A stretch of DNA of 64,000 nt. Origin: Bradyrhizobium sp. CCGB12. GTDB taxonomy: Bacteria; Pseudomonadota; Alphaproteobacteria; Rhizobiales; Xanthobacteraceae. Where the stretch lies: the NCBI RefSeq assembly GCF_024199845.1, contig NZ_JANADO010000001.1, positions 7,874,001 through 7,938,000 of the forward strand, read 5' to 3'. A program made the translations under genes and the position numbers. Below the pieces are notes generated by a model. It did no database searches. It saw nothing but the letters and a program-made list of their open reading frames with translations, and was not told where the DNA came from. Below are positions 44,856 to 53,065 of this stretch, piece after piece (position 1 is the stretch's first letter; the number at the start of each line of letters is the position of its first letter).

Positions 44856-46085
44856 ATGAACATGGCGCGCGGATCGGAAGGACCGGCGCCGATGCGTGAG
44901 GGGCGACGCGCGATCAAGGCGGCCCTGCTTCAGGTCCATTCCATTGCGGGGCTCGTGCTCGCGCTGCTGCTTGCCCTGATCGCACTGACCGGTGCGATCA
45001 TGAGTTTCGAGGACGAGATCGTCGACCGTCTCAACGCCGGCATCATGCGCGTCGCGCCGCGGTCCGCACCGGCGCTGATGCCGGACGAACTAGTCGCCCG
45101 GCTCAAGGCGGCGCAGGATGTCGGCAAGGTCTCGGCCGTCATGTTGTCGAGTGATCCGAGCGCTGCGGTGCGTGTCCGCTTCGGCCGCGACGAGCAGGGG
45201 GCGCGGCCGACCTCGCTCTATGTCGATCCCTATGACGCGCGCGTGCTGGGCTCGCCGCGGGGCGAAGAGTTCTTCGCGACCGTGCGCAGGCTGCATCGCT
45301 GGCTGCTCATCCCCGGTGATGCCAAGGGCTGGGGTCGTCAGGTCACTGGAGTCATCGCGCTCGGCCTGATCGTCATGCTGGTCTCCGGCCTCGTGCTGCG
45401 CTGGCCGCGTCGCGCCGGCAGCGCGAAGATGTGGCTGAAGCCGAATCTTTCGCTCAGCGGCCGCGGCCTGCATCGGTCGCTGCACGCCGTCATCGGCACA
45501 TGGGTCCTGCCGATCTATCTGGTGATGACGCTCACGGGGCTCTGGTACTCGTTCGACTGGTACAAGGATGGCGTCGTCTGGCTGCTGTCGCGCCCGCATG
45601 TCGCCGCGGCGAAGATGCAGTCCAAGACGTCCGCAAAGCCGGCGCGCGCGGCCGGCCGCCCCGAACCGGACCAGCCGATCGGATTCGATCAGGCGTGGAC
45701 GACGTTCCAGCGCGAGGAGGGCGGCCGCTTCGCGAAGGCCTTGCTGACGCTGCCGGCGAGCCCCGGCACGGTGATCCGGATCCGGTCGTGGGGGAAGGAG
45801 ACGACGCTCGACACCACGCGCGACGAATTCCGCATCGATGCGGTCACCGGGCAGGTGGTCTCCGCGGAACGATATGCCGACAAGAGTCTTGGCGAGAAGA
45901 TCATTGCAAGCGTGCTCGACATTCACCGCGGCGCCGTCCTGGGCTGGCCGGGCAAGCTCGCGTTCATGATCGCGGCGGCGCTGATGCCGTTGTTCTCGGT
46001 CACCGGCATCCTGCTCTATCTGTCGCGCCGCAAGCTGCGGCGCCCGGCGCAGCCACCGCTCGGGCGGCTCGTTCCGGGCGAGTGA
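44856..46085 (+). CDS. PepSY-associated TM (PiuB-like) iron-uptake reductase-type protein
   Basis: The 409-residue protein has four hydrophobic segments (first LLQVHSIAGLVLALLLALIALTGAIMSF, last LAFMIAAALMPLFSVTGILLYLS), with His residues at the helix ends (QVHS, RLHRWLL, LHRSLHAVIG, DIHRGAV) and PepSY-like periplasmic parts. The family is linked to siderophore receptors and is thought to reduce ferric siderophores. The 2-bp gap to the receptor shows a shared transcript. No cytosolic release enzyme is nearby. Confidence 0.85.
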   Translation: MNMARGSEGPAPMREGRRAIKAALLQVHSIAGLVLALLLALIALTGAIMSFEDEIVDRLNAGIMRVAPRSAPALMPDELVARLKAAQDVGKVSAVMLSSDPSAAVRVRFGRDEQGARPTSLYVDPYDARVLGSPRGEEFFATVRRLHRWLLIPGDAKGWGRQVTGVIALGLIVMLVSGLVLRWPRRAGSAKMWLKPNLSLSGRGLHRSLHAVIGTWVLPIYLVMTLTGLWYSFDWYKDGVVWLLSRPHVAAAKMQSKTSAKPARAAGRPEPDQPIGFDQAWTTFQREEGGRFAKALLTLPASPGTVIRIRSWGKETTLDTTRDEFRIDAVTGQVVSAERYADKSLGEKIIASVLDIHRGAVLGWPGKLAFMIAAALMPLFSVTGILLYLSRRKLRRPAQPPLGRLVPGE

Positions 46086-46229
46086 GCGGACGCGCCGAGC
46101 CGACCATCGGCGGCTCCCGAATAGTCCACTGCAGGGGCACAACGACCGCGTGTCGCGCGGTGAACAAGAGGCACTTGTCTGCGGTTTCGCGAAATGGTTC
46201 GATACACGCGAAGGTCGTGGGGGAGCTTG

Positions 46230-47519
46230 ATGGCGCGGTCCGAACGAGACGAGCTTGAAGAAACGGCGCTGCCTGCGGTGCTCGTCCGACGTAGCGATCT
46301 GCCCGTGCCCCTTACTCACCCGGCGCGAAGCTTTTTCGGCGGTCTTCCCAAGCTACCCCCGCAATTCGAATGGCCGACGGCGGAAGTCAGGGCAAACGAC
46401 ACATTAGAGACGGTTGCGCTTACGTTCGTGGCTCAAATTGACCTGGCCGAATTGCCTGGTTCAGGTTGGTCGCCGTTTCCAAAACGAGGCACGCTCTATT
46501 TCTTTTGCAGTTCGGTGTTCGTCGGCGAAGGGCATCCACCTTGCCGTGTGCTCTATAGTCCGACCGAGGGCGGCGCCTATCCTGAGCGTGCGCCGCCGTC
46601 AAATTTGATGCCGTTGGCAGGCACCGACGGCGATGCCCAGGTCAAGTGGCTCGATCCGGCGCTCGATTTTCATTCCAAGGTCGAGTTCAAGTATCCGCTT
46701 TCTTTCCGGCTGTTCCGCGACTTTTATTTCCGCGACGATGCCGTCGGAGGGGAGCGCATGATCGAGGAATTGCGCAAGGCTCTGGGTCCGGGGGAGCCGC
46801 AGGACAATGACCTGCTTCAATTTCGAGGCGCGGCCAAATACGAGAAGGACGAGGATTGGCCCTTCAACTGGCTCCTGATCACTTACGTGGTTCGGTCGGT
46901 ATTGTGGCACGTCCAACGCGATCTGACGCGGGGATACTACGGCAAGCCGCTCACCGACGAAGCAACTGTGGAATTGAAGCGCCTTCGCGCTGGTGCCGTC
47001 GGATGGCTGGAGCGGTGTCGGGCGCTGACCCCGATGGATGACGTCGATTCGGACACGAAGGCGAGCTTCAGATCCTGGTGGGTCGACGTCGTGCAGGCCT
47101 ATAAGAAGATGGACGGGCAGGTACGCACATACACGGGCGAACTGGCAGCGGACCTTGGCAATGCCATCAACCACACGATCCGTTGCATGGCGGCCCAACA
47201 TGCTGATGCTTGCGACGACGCCCCTGCCGGCTACGTTGCGAATCTCGTGCGGCAGAATCACTGGAAGACGCCGGCGGCGGAAGATGGGAAGCGTCGCCGT
47301 TTCCGCACGGCGCTTCATCAGATGCTGGGATATGGCAGCGGCCCGCAAGATGCGACCGAGGTGCATTTGGAGGACATGTTGTTGCTCCAGATGCAAGGTG
47401 ATCTTGCGTTTTTCGATTGGCACTCCAATGTCGGCGGTGTGCTGCATTTTTGGATCAATCGGGACGCTCTTGCCCGGCGAGACTTTTCGCAAGCCGTCGC
47501 CACATACGAATGCGACTAG
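46230..47519 (+). CDS. DUF1963 (YwqG-like) protein
   Basis: This 429-residue protein has the DUF1963 pattern in its N-terminal half: a PLTHPARSFFGGLPKLPPQFEWP entry, ALTFVAQIDLAELPG, and GTLYFFCSS. The C-terminal part adds TIRCMAAQHADAC and a DMLLLQMQGDLAFFDWHSNVGGVLHFWINRDALARRDFSQ, which is the usual end of the family. The function is unknown. The ATG at 46230 has GGGGGAG upstream and is preferred to 46194. It stands alone. Confidence 0.8.
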   Translation: MARSERDELEETALPAVLVRRSDLPVPLTHPARSFFGGLPKLPPQFEWPTAEVRANDTLETVALTFVAQIDLAELPGSGWSPFPKRGTLYFFCSSVFVGEGHPPCRVLYSPTEGGAYPERAPPSNLMPLAGTDGDAQVKWLDPALDFHSKVEFKYPLSFRLFRDFYFRDDAVGGERMIEELRKALGPGEPQDNDLLQFRGAAKYEKDEDWPFNWLLITYVVRSVLWHVQRDLTRGYYGKPLTDEATVELKRLRAGAVGWLERCRALTPMDDVDSDTKASFRSWWVDVVQAYKKMDGQVRTYTGELAADLGNAINHTIRCMAAQHADACDDAPAGYVANLVRQNHWKTPAAEDGKRRRFRTALHQMLGYGSGPQDATEVHLEDMLLLQMQGDLAFFDWHSNVGGVLHFWINRDALARRDFSQAVATYECD

Positions 47520-47626
47520 CCCGATCACTGCGCGCTGAACTTGCGGTTGTCCTGTTCTTCGATATGGCTAGCCAATACCGCCGCAATGGTTCAAAAGCTT
47601 CTGGCCCTCCTCTCAAGGTCCGCGCC

Positions 47627-48859
47627 ATGAAGCTTTCTTCCGTCACGCCCGCCGAGATCCGCCGCGCCCTGCTGCTGCGCGAGGAGATTGCGCTGCTCGA
47701 TCTCAGATACGAGGCGGCGTTCGCGACCGGACATCCGCTGTTCGCCGCCAACATGGCGGCCGACCGGATCGCGGTCGAAGCGGAAGTGAGGCTGCCGCGC
47801 AAAAATGTGCCGATCGTGCTCTACGATGGGGGTGACGGGCTGGTCTCGACCGGTGCCGAACGGCTGTCTGCGCTCGGCTACACCAATATCAGCGTGCTCG
47901 AAGGCGGGCTGAAGGCCTGGCGTACGGCGGGCTATCAGGTGTTCGAGGACGTCAATTCCTATTCCAAGGCCTTCGGCGAACTGGTCGAGGCACGGCGGCA
48001 CACGCCCTCGTTCAGTGCCGACGAAGTGGCAAAACTGATCGCGGACAAGGCCAACATCGCCATCCTCGACGTCCGCCGCTTCGACGAATACACGACCATG
48101 AACATTCCGGGCTCGGTCAGCGTGCCCGGTGCGGAACTGGTGCTGCGGGCCGGGGATGCCGCGCCCGATCCCGACACCACCATCATCGTCAACTGCGCCG
48201 GCCGCACCCGTTCGATCATCGGCACCCAGTCTCTGATCAATGCCGGCGTGCCCAACAAGGTGCGCGCGCTACGCAACGGTACCATCGGCTGGACGCTGGC
48301 GCGGCACACGCTCAGCCATGGCGCGGACCGGCGCGGCGCAATCGGGCCGTTCGAGGGCGGCCCGGCCAATGCCCGCGACGTCGCCTATCGCGCCGGTGTT
48401 CGTCATATCGGCGCGAGCGAGATGGCGGCGCTCGCCGCGCAGACCGATCGCACGCTCTATCGCTTCGACGTGCGCGAGCCCGAGGAATACGCGGCCGTCC
48501 ATCTCTCAGGCTTCCGCCATTATCCCGGCGGCCAGCTCGTTCAGGAAACCGACATGGCCGCGCCGGTGCGCGGGGCACGCATCCTTCTGACGGACGACAA
48601 AGGCGTGCGGGCCGACATGACCGCATCATGGCTCGCCCAGATGGGCTGGGAGGTCTATGTGCTCGAAGGCGGCTATGACGGCCCGCTCGAAATCGGCCCG
48701 CCGCGCGCCTTGCCGAAGCCCGACCCGGCACACCGCTACCGCCGGCCCTATGAAGGCACCGACGTCACTGAAGGCGCGATGCAGGCCTATCTCGACTGGG
48801 AGTATGGTCTGGTCGACCAGCTCCGCCGCGACGGCACGCACGGGTTCTACGTGATTTGA
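47627..48859 (+). CDS. three-domain rhodanese-like protein
   Basis: The 410 residues contain three rhodanese folds: about 1-110, 125-235 and 255-365, each with an ALGYTNISVLEGGLKAWRTAGY-like or equivalent closing helix. Only the middle domain keeps an active-site Cys (NCAGRTRS); the first has YDGGDG and the third TDDKG in the active-loop position. Sulfur transfer would therefore rest on the middle domain, with the others structural or regulatory. The ATG at 47627 is chosen because homology starts there, while the open frame begins at 47417. Confidence 0.85.
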   Translation: MKLSSVTPAEIRRALLLREEIALLDLRYEAAFATGHPLFAANMAADRIAVEAEVRLPRKNVPIVLYDGGDGLVSTGAERLSALGYTNISVLEGGLKAWRTAGYQVFEDVNSYSKAFGELVEARRHTPSFSADEVAKLIADKANIAILDVRRFDEYTTMNIPGSVSVPGAELVLRAGDAAPDPDTTIIVNCAGRTRSIIGTQSLINAGVPNKVRALRNGTIGWTLARHTLSHGADRRGAIGPFEGGPANARDVAYRAGVRHIGASEMAALAAQTDRTLYRFDVREPEEYAAVHLSGFRHYPGGQLVQETDMAAPVRGARILLTDDKGVRADMTASWLAQMGWEVYVLEGGYDGPLEIGPPRALPKPDPAHRYRRPYEGTDVTEGAMQAYLDWEYGLVDQLRRDGTHGFYVI

Positions 48860-48875
48860 GGTCACCCCTCAGCCC

Positions 48876-49016
48876 GTCGTCCTGGACAAGCGAGCGTAGC
48901 GAGCGCTGATCCAGGACCCATTACCCCAGGGAGAAGCTTAGCGAAGACTGGCAACCACCAGCTCGCACCACAACCACTCCCTGGGGTAATGGGTCCTGGC
49001 CTTCGCCAGGACGACA
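48876..49016. repeat. 141-bp palindromic repeat, copy 1
   Basis: The ends GTCGTCCTGG and CCAGGACGAC are inverted, and inside them a perfect 22-bp inverted repeat (48911-48932 with 48979-49000) flanks a central 46 bp. The same element recurs at 63245-63382. It lies between the rhodanese and serA, and could fold as a long hairpin in RNA. Confidence 0.85.
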
Positions 49017-49134
49017 TCGAGCAGGGTGCGTCCCTGTCTTATCTCGCCATCTTCTCCCCGTATCCAGGCCCTATTGTGCCGCGTACCGTCCGCGGTCTAT
49101 GTGCTCGGGCAAAGCTGCTATTTACGGAGACACT

Positions 49135-50379
49135 ATGCCAGCCCCAGGCCAAAGCCCCGAGCGCAATGCGAAGGCACTGCTGCTCGAAGGCGTCAATGAC
49201 AGCGCTGTCGACCTGTTCAAAAGCGCGGGCTTCACCAATGTCGAGCGGTTGACCAAGGCGCTGGACGGCGAGGCGCTGCGGCGGGCGCTCAAGGGCGTCT
49301 CCCTACTCGGCATCCGCTCGCGCACCCAGATTACCGATGAGGTGCTTGGAGCCGCCGATCAGCTTCTTGCGGTCGGGTGCTTCAGCGTCGGTACCAACCA
49401 GGTCGATCTGTTGGCGGCGCGCAAGCGCGGCGTTCCCGTGTTCAACGCGCCGTTCTCCAACACCCGCAGCGTTGCCGAGCTCGTGATCGGCGAGATCGTG
49501 ATGCTGCTGCGGCGGATCTTTCCGCGCTCGGTGTCGGCGCATGAGGGCGGCTGGGACAAGTCGGCGACCGGCAGCCGCGAGGTGCGCGGCCGCACGCTCG
49601 GCATCGTCGGCTACGGCAATATCGGCTCGCAGCTCTCGACGCTCGCCGAAGCCATGGGCATGCGCGTGATCTATTTCGACCGCACCGACAAGCTTCGCCA
49701 CGGAAACACCGAGCCAGTCGAGAAACTGGAGGAGCTGCTGGCGCAGAGCGACGTCGTCAGCCTGCACGTGCCGGAGACGCCGGAGACATCAGGCATGATC
49801 GGTGAGAAGGAGCTGCGGGCGATGAAGCCGGGCTCGTTCCTGATCAACAACAGCCGCGGCACCGTGGTCGATCTCGATGCGCTCGCGCGTGCCTTGCGCG
49901 ACGGCCATCTCGCCGGCGCGGCCGTCGACGTGTTCCCGGTCGAGCCGTCCTCGAACGCGGATCGCTTCAACAGCCCGGTGCAGGGCCTCGAGAACGTCAT
50001 CCTCACCCCGCATATCGGCGGCTCGACCGAGGAGGCGCAGGAGCGCATCGGCGGCGAGGTGGCGCGCAAGCTGGTCGACTACTTCATCACGGGATCGACC
50101 ATGGGCGCGGTGAATTTTCCGGAGGTGCAGCTGCATCTTCGCCCCTCCGGCGCGCGCTTCAGTCATGTCCATCGCAATGTGCCCGGCATGCTGCGGCGCC
50201 TAAACGAGGTCTTCCTCCAGCGCGACATCAACATCGCCGCGCAATATCTGGAGACCGCGGGCGACCTCGGCTATGTCGTGCTCGATGCCGATCTCGCAGG
50301 CCAGGATTCAGGCGCGCTGCTTGAGCAGATCCGCACCCTCGAAGGTACCGTTGGCGCAAGGCTGGTATTCGAGCACTAG
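49135..50379 (+). CDS. serA: D-3-phosphoglycerate dehydrogenase
   Basis: The 414-residue enzyme starts serine synthesis by oxidising 3-phosphoglycerate. It has a Rossmann NAD site (GRTLGIVGYGNIGSQLS), catalytic Arg and Glu in SRGTVVDLDALA and EPSSNADRFNS, His in LTPHIGGSTEEAQERI, and a C-terminal ACT domain (MLRRLNEVFLQRDINIAAQYLETAGDLGYVV). The length equals the short E. coli-type SerA. GGAG lies before the ATG at 49135. It stands alone after the palindromic repeat. Confidence 0.93.
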   Translation: MPAPGQSPERNAKALLLEGVNDSAVDLFKSAGFTNVERLTKALDGEALRRALKGVSLLGIRSRTQITDEVLGAADQLLAVGCFSVGTNQVDLLAARKRGVPVFNAPFSNTRSVAELVIGEIVMLLRRIFPRSVSAHEGGWDKSATGSREVRGRTLGIVGYGNIGSQLSTLAEAMGMRVIYFDRTDKLRHGNTEPVEKLEELLAQSDVVSLHVPETPETSGMIGEKELRAMKPGSFLINNSRGTVVDLDALARALRDGHLAGAAVDVFPVEPSSNADRFNSPVQGLENVILTPHIGGSTEEAQERIGGEVARKLVDYFITGSTMGAVNFPEVQLHLRPSGARFSHVHRNVPGMLRRLNEVFLQRDINIAAQYLETAGDLGYVVLDADLAGQDSGALLEQIRTLEGTVGARLVFEH

Positions 50380-50489
50380 CCCGCTCCACGTTCCGGTTGC
50401 AATCCGCGGCCGCGGCTCTCTACACTGCTGTCATACTCGGCGTGCTACAAATCGCGTCGAATTTGAGTTTCAGTTGCGTGGGTGGCGCC

Positions 50490-51509
50490 ATGGAACGAGA
50501 CGCCGTACTCATCGATCTCGCGCTTCAGGGCGGCGGTTCGCACGGCGCCTTTTCCTGGGGCGTGCTCGATCGCCTGCTCGAAGAGAAATGGCTCACGATC
50601 GCCGCGATCTCCGGAACGTCGGCAGGCGCGATGAATGCGGCGGTGCTGGCCGATGGCTGGACGGGTGGCGGCGCCGAGGGTGCGCGCGATGCGCTTGAAC
50701 AATACTGGCGCCGCGTCTCGAAGGCCGCGGCCTTCAGCCCGCTCCAGCGCTCGCCGCTCGACCGGCTGATGGGACGCTGGACGCTCGATACGTCGCCCTT
50801 CTACATCCTCACCGATTTGATGTCGCGCGTGCTGTCGCCTTACGATCTCAATCCGATGGGCTATAATCCGCTGCGCGCAGTGCTGGCCGAGAGCATCGAT
50901 TTCGAACGGCTGGCGCGCTCGCCGATCCAGTTGTTCATCACTGCGACGCGAGTCCGCACCGGCCGAGGCCGCATTTTCCGTAACGCCGAGATTACGGCGG
51001 ATGTGTTGCTGGCATCGGCTTGCCTGCCGACCATGTTCCGCGCAATCGAGATCGACGGCGAGCCTTATTGGGACGGCGGCTTCGCCGGCAACCCGACGAT
51101 CACGCCGCTGGTCCGCGAGAGCGACGCGCACGACACCATTCTCGTCCAGATCAATCCGACCGAGCGACCGGAGGAACCGCGGACGGCTGCGGAGATCCTC
51201 AACCGCCTCAATGAGATCTCCTTCAACTCGCCCCTGATGAAAGAGCTGCGCATGATCGCGTTGCTGCGGCAGGCCGCCGATCCCGGCAGCGGCGAAGGGG
51301 CGCGCTGGGCGAAGATGCGGACGCACCGGGTCAAGAGCGACATGTTGGCGAAGTTCGGCGCCTCGTCCAAGCTCAACGCGGAGTGGGAGTTCGTTTCGAT
51401 GCTGCGCGCGGAGGGACGCATGGCGGCCGAGGCGTTTCTCGGCGAGCATGGTGCCGATATCGGCAGGCAATCGACCGCCGATCTCGACGTGCTCCTGTCG
51501 GAGTGCTGA
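50490..51509 (+). CDS. patatin-like phospholipase
   Basis: The 339-residue protein has all patatin marks: oxyanion GGGSHGAFSWG (about 12), nucleophile GTSAG (about 40-44), and DGG of the dyad (YWDGGFAGNP, about 190). Such cytosolic or membrane-associated enzymes hydrolyse acyl esters of lipids. The ATG at 50490 is taken because the oxyanion loop must lie near the N-terminus. Its stop is 2 bp from a GntP-type permease, so they share a transcript. Confidence 0.9.
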   Translation: MERDAVLIDLALQGGGSHGAFSWGVLDRLLEEKWLTIAAISGTSAGAMNAAVLADGWTGGGAEGARDALEQYWRRVSKAAAFSPLQRSPLDRLMGRWTLDTSPFYILTDLMSRVLSPYDLNPMGYNPLRAVLAESIDFERLARSPIQLFITATRVRTGRGRIFRNAEITADVLLASACLPTMFRAIEIDGEPYWDGGFAGNPTITPLVRESDAHDTILVQINPTERPEEPRTAAEILNRLNEISFNSPLMKELRMIALLRQAADPGSGEGARWAKMRTHRVKSDMLAKFGASSKLNAEWEFVSMLRAEGRMAAEAFLGEHGADIGRQSTADLDVLLSEC

Positions 51510-51511
51510 GA

Positions 51512-52966
51512 ATGGGTCTTCTCGGCCTCCTCGTCGGGCTCGGTCTGCTCGTCCTGTTCGCCTTTCGCGGCTGGAGCGTGCTCCTGCTCGCGCCGTTTGC
51601 CGCGCTGGTGGCCGCGCTGTTCGGTGGCGAGCCGCTGCTTGCCAACCTCACGCAGGTCTTCATGGTGAATGCCGCCGGGTTTCTGGCGCAGTTCTTCCCG
51701 ATCTTCCTGCTTGGCGCCGTGTTCGGAAAGCTGATGGACGACAGCGGCGCGGTTACGTCGGTTGCCGCCTTCATGGCGGAGCGCCTTGGCGAGCGCCGCG
51801 TGATCCTGGCGGTCGTGCTCGCCGGCGCAATGGTCACCTATGGCGGCGTCAGCCTGTTCGTCGCCTTCTTCGTCATCGTCCCCATGGCGCGTTCGCTGTT
51901 TCGTGCGGCTGCGATTCCGCGCCGGCTGATCCCGGCGGCCATCGTGCTGGGGACGTCGACCTTCACCATGTCGGCGCTGCCGGGCACGCCGTCGATCCAG
52001 AATGCGATCCCGATGCCGTTCTTCGGCACGACGCCGTTTGCCGCGCCGGGTCTGGGCATCATCGCCTCGCTCATCATGCTCGGCGCAGGATTGTGGTGGC
52101 TGCGTCGCGCCGAAGCTGCAGCCAGGCGCGTCGGGGAGGGCTATGGCGATGACGTCGAGGATGCGACCGAGCGTGCGGCGGCCGACGAGTTCGTGCGCGA
52201 GCGCGCGACGACGGCGCGAGAGTTCGATCCGGCGGAATTGGGACGCGGACACCGTAGCAGCGCACCGTCGCCGGTGGCGAGCGCGATCCTGCCGCTGCTC
52301 GTCGTCGTCGTCGTCAATCTCGTGATGTCGCTCGCGGTGCTGCCGAGGCTCGATGTCTCCTATCTTGCCGAGCAACGTTTTGGCGGCACCTCGCTTGCCG
52401 CAGTCGCGGGCGTGTGGTCGGTTGCGGTCGCGCTGGCAGCGGCTATCGCCACGACCATCGTGTTGAACTGGAGGCGCCTGCCGGCGTTGCGGCAGACCAT
52501 GGATGCCGGGGCCAATGCGTCGGTCCTGCCGGCGTTCAGCGTCGCCAGCCTGGTCGGGTTCGGCGCGGTCGTCGCCTCGCTGCCGGCATTCACCATCGTG
52601 CGCGATTGGGTTCTCGCCATCGAAGGCGGCCCGCTGGTCTCGCTCGCGGTTGCGACCAACATCCTGGCTGCGCTGACCGGGTCGGCGTCAGGCGGCCTGA
52701 CCATCGCCCTCGATGCGCTCGGCCAGACCTATGTCGAGCTTGCAACGCGCACCGGCACCGACCTTGCGCTGATGCATCGCGTGGCGGTGATCGGATCGGG
52801 AACGCTGGACATCCTGCCGCACAATGGTGCGGTGGTCAGCCTGCTCGCGATCTGCGGCCTGACGCATCGCGACAGCTATCTCGACATCGTGATGGTGGGC
52901 ATCGTGACCTCGCTCCTTGCGCTGGTGGCCGTGATCGCATTGGGCAGCGCGTTCGGCTCGTTCTAG
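51512..52966 (+). CDS. GntP-family permease
   Basis: The 484-residue protein has about 12 hydrophobic segments, with the conserved GEPLLANLTQVFMVNAAGFLAQFFPIFLLGAVFG and TFTMSALPGTPSIQNAIP of the gluconate/hydroxy-acid symporters, and a charged cytoplasmic loop near 200-240. Members import gluconate, fructuronate or citrate-like acids with protons. The 2-bp link to a patatin is unusual, and the substrate is unknown. Confidence 0.85.
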   Translation: MGLLGLLVGLGLLVLFAFRGWSVLLLAPFAALVAALFGGEPLLANLTQVFMVNAAGFLAQFFPIFLLGAVFGKLMDDSGAVTSVAAFMAERLGERRVILAVVLAGAMVTYGGVSLFVAFFVIVPMARSLFRAAAIPRRLIPAAIVLGTSTFTMSALPGTPSIQNAIPMPFFGTTPFAAPGLGIIASLIMLGAGLWWLRRAEAAARRVGEGYGDDVEDATERAAADEFVRERATTAREFDPAELGRGHRSSAPSPVASAILPLLVVVVVNLVMSLAVLPRLDVSYLAEQRFGGTSLAAVAGVWSVAVALAAAIATTIVLNWRRLPALRQTMDAGANASVLPAFSVASLVGFGAVVASLPAFTIVRDWVLAIEGGPLVSLAVATNILAALTGSASGGLTIALDALGQTYVELATRTGTDLALMHRVAVIGSGTLDILPHNGAVVSLLAICGLTHRDSYLDIVMVGIVTSLLALVAVIALGSAFGSF

Positions 52967-53065
52967 GCCGAATACGATCGTAAGCGATTGACGGGGTGGC
53001 GAAGGTTGCGTTCAATGCGGCCAACTGACCAAATCCAACAAAGCTGCGGACACCGGGGGGAAACG

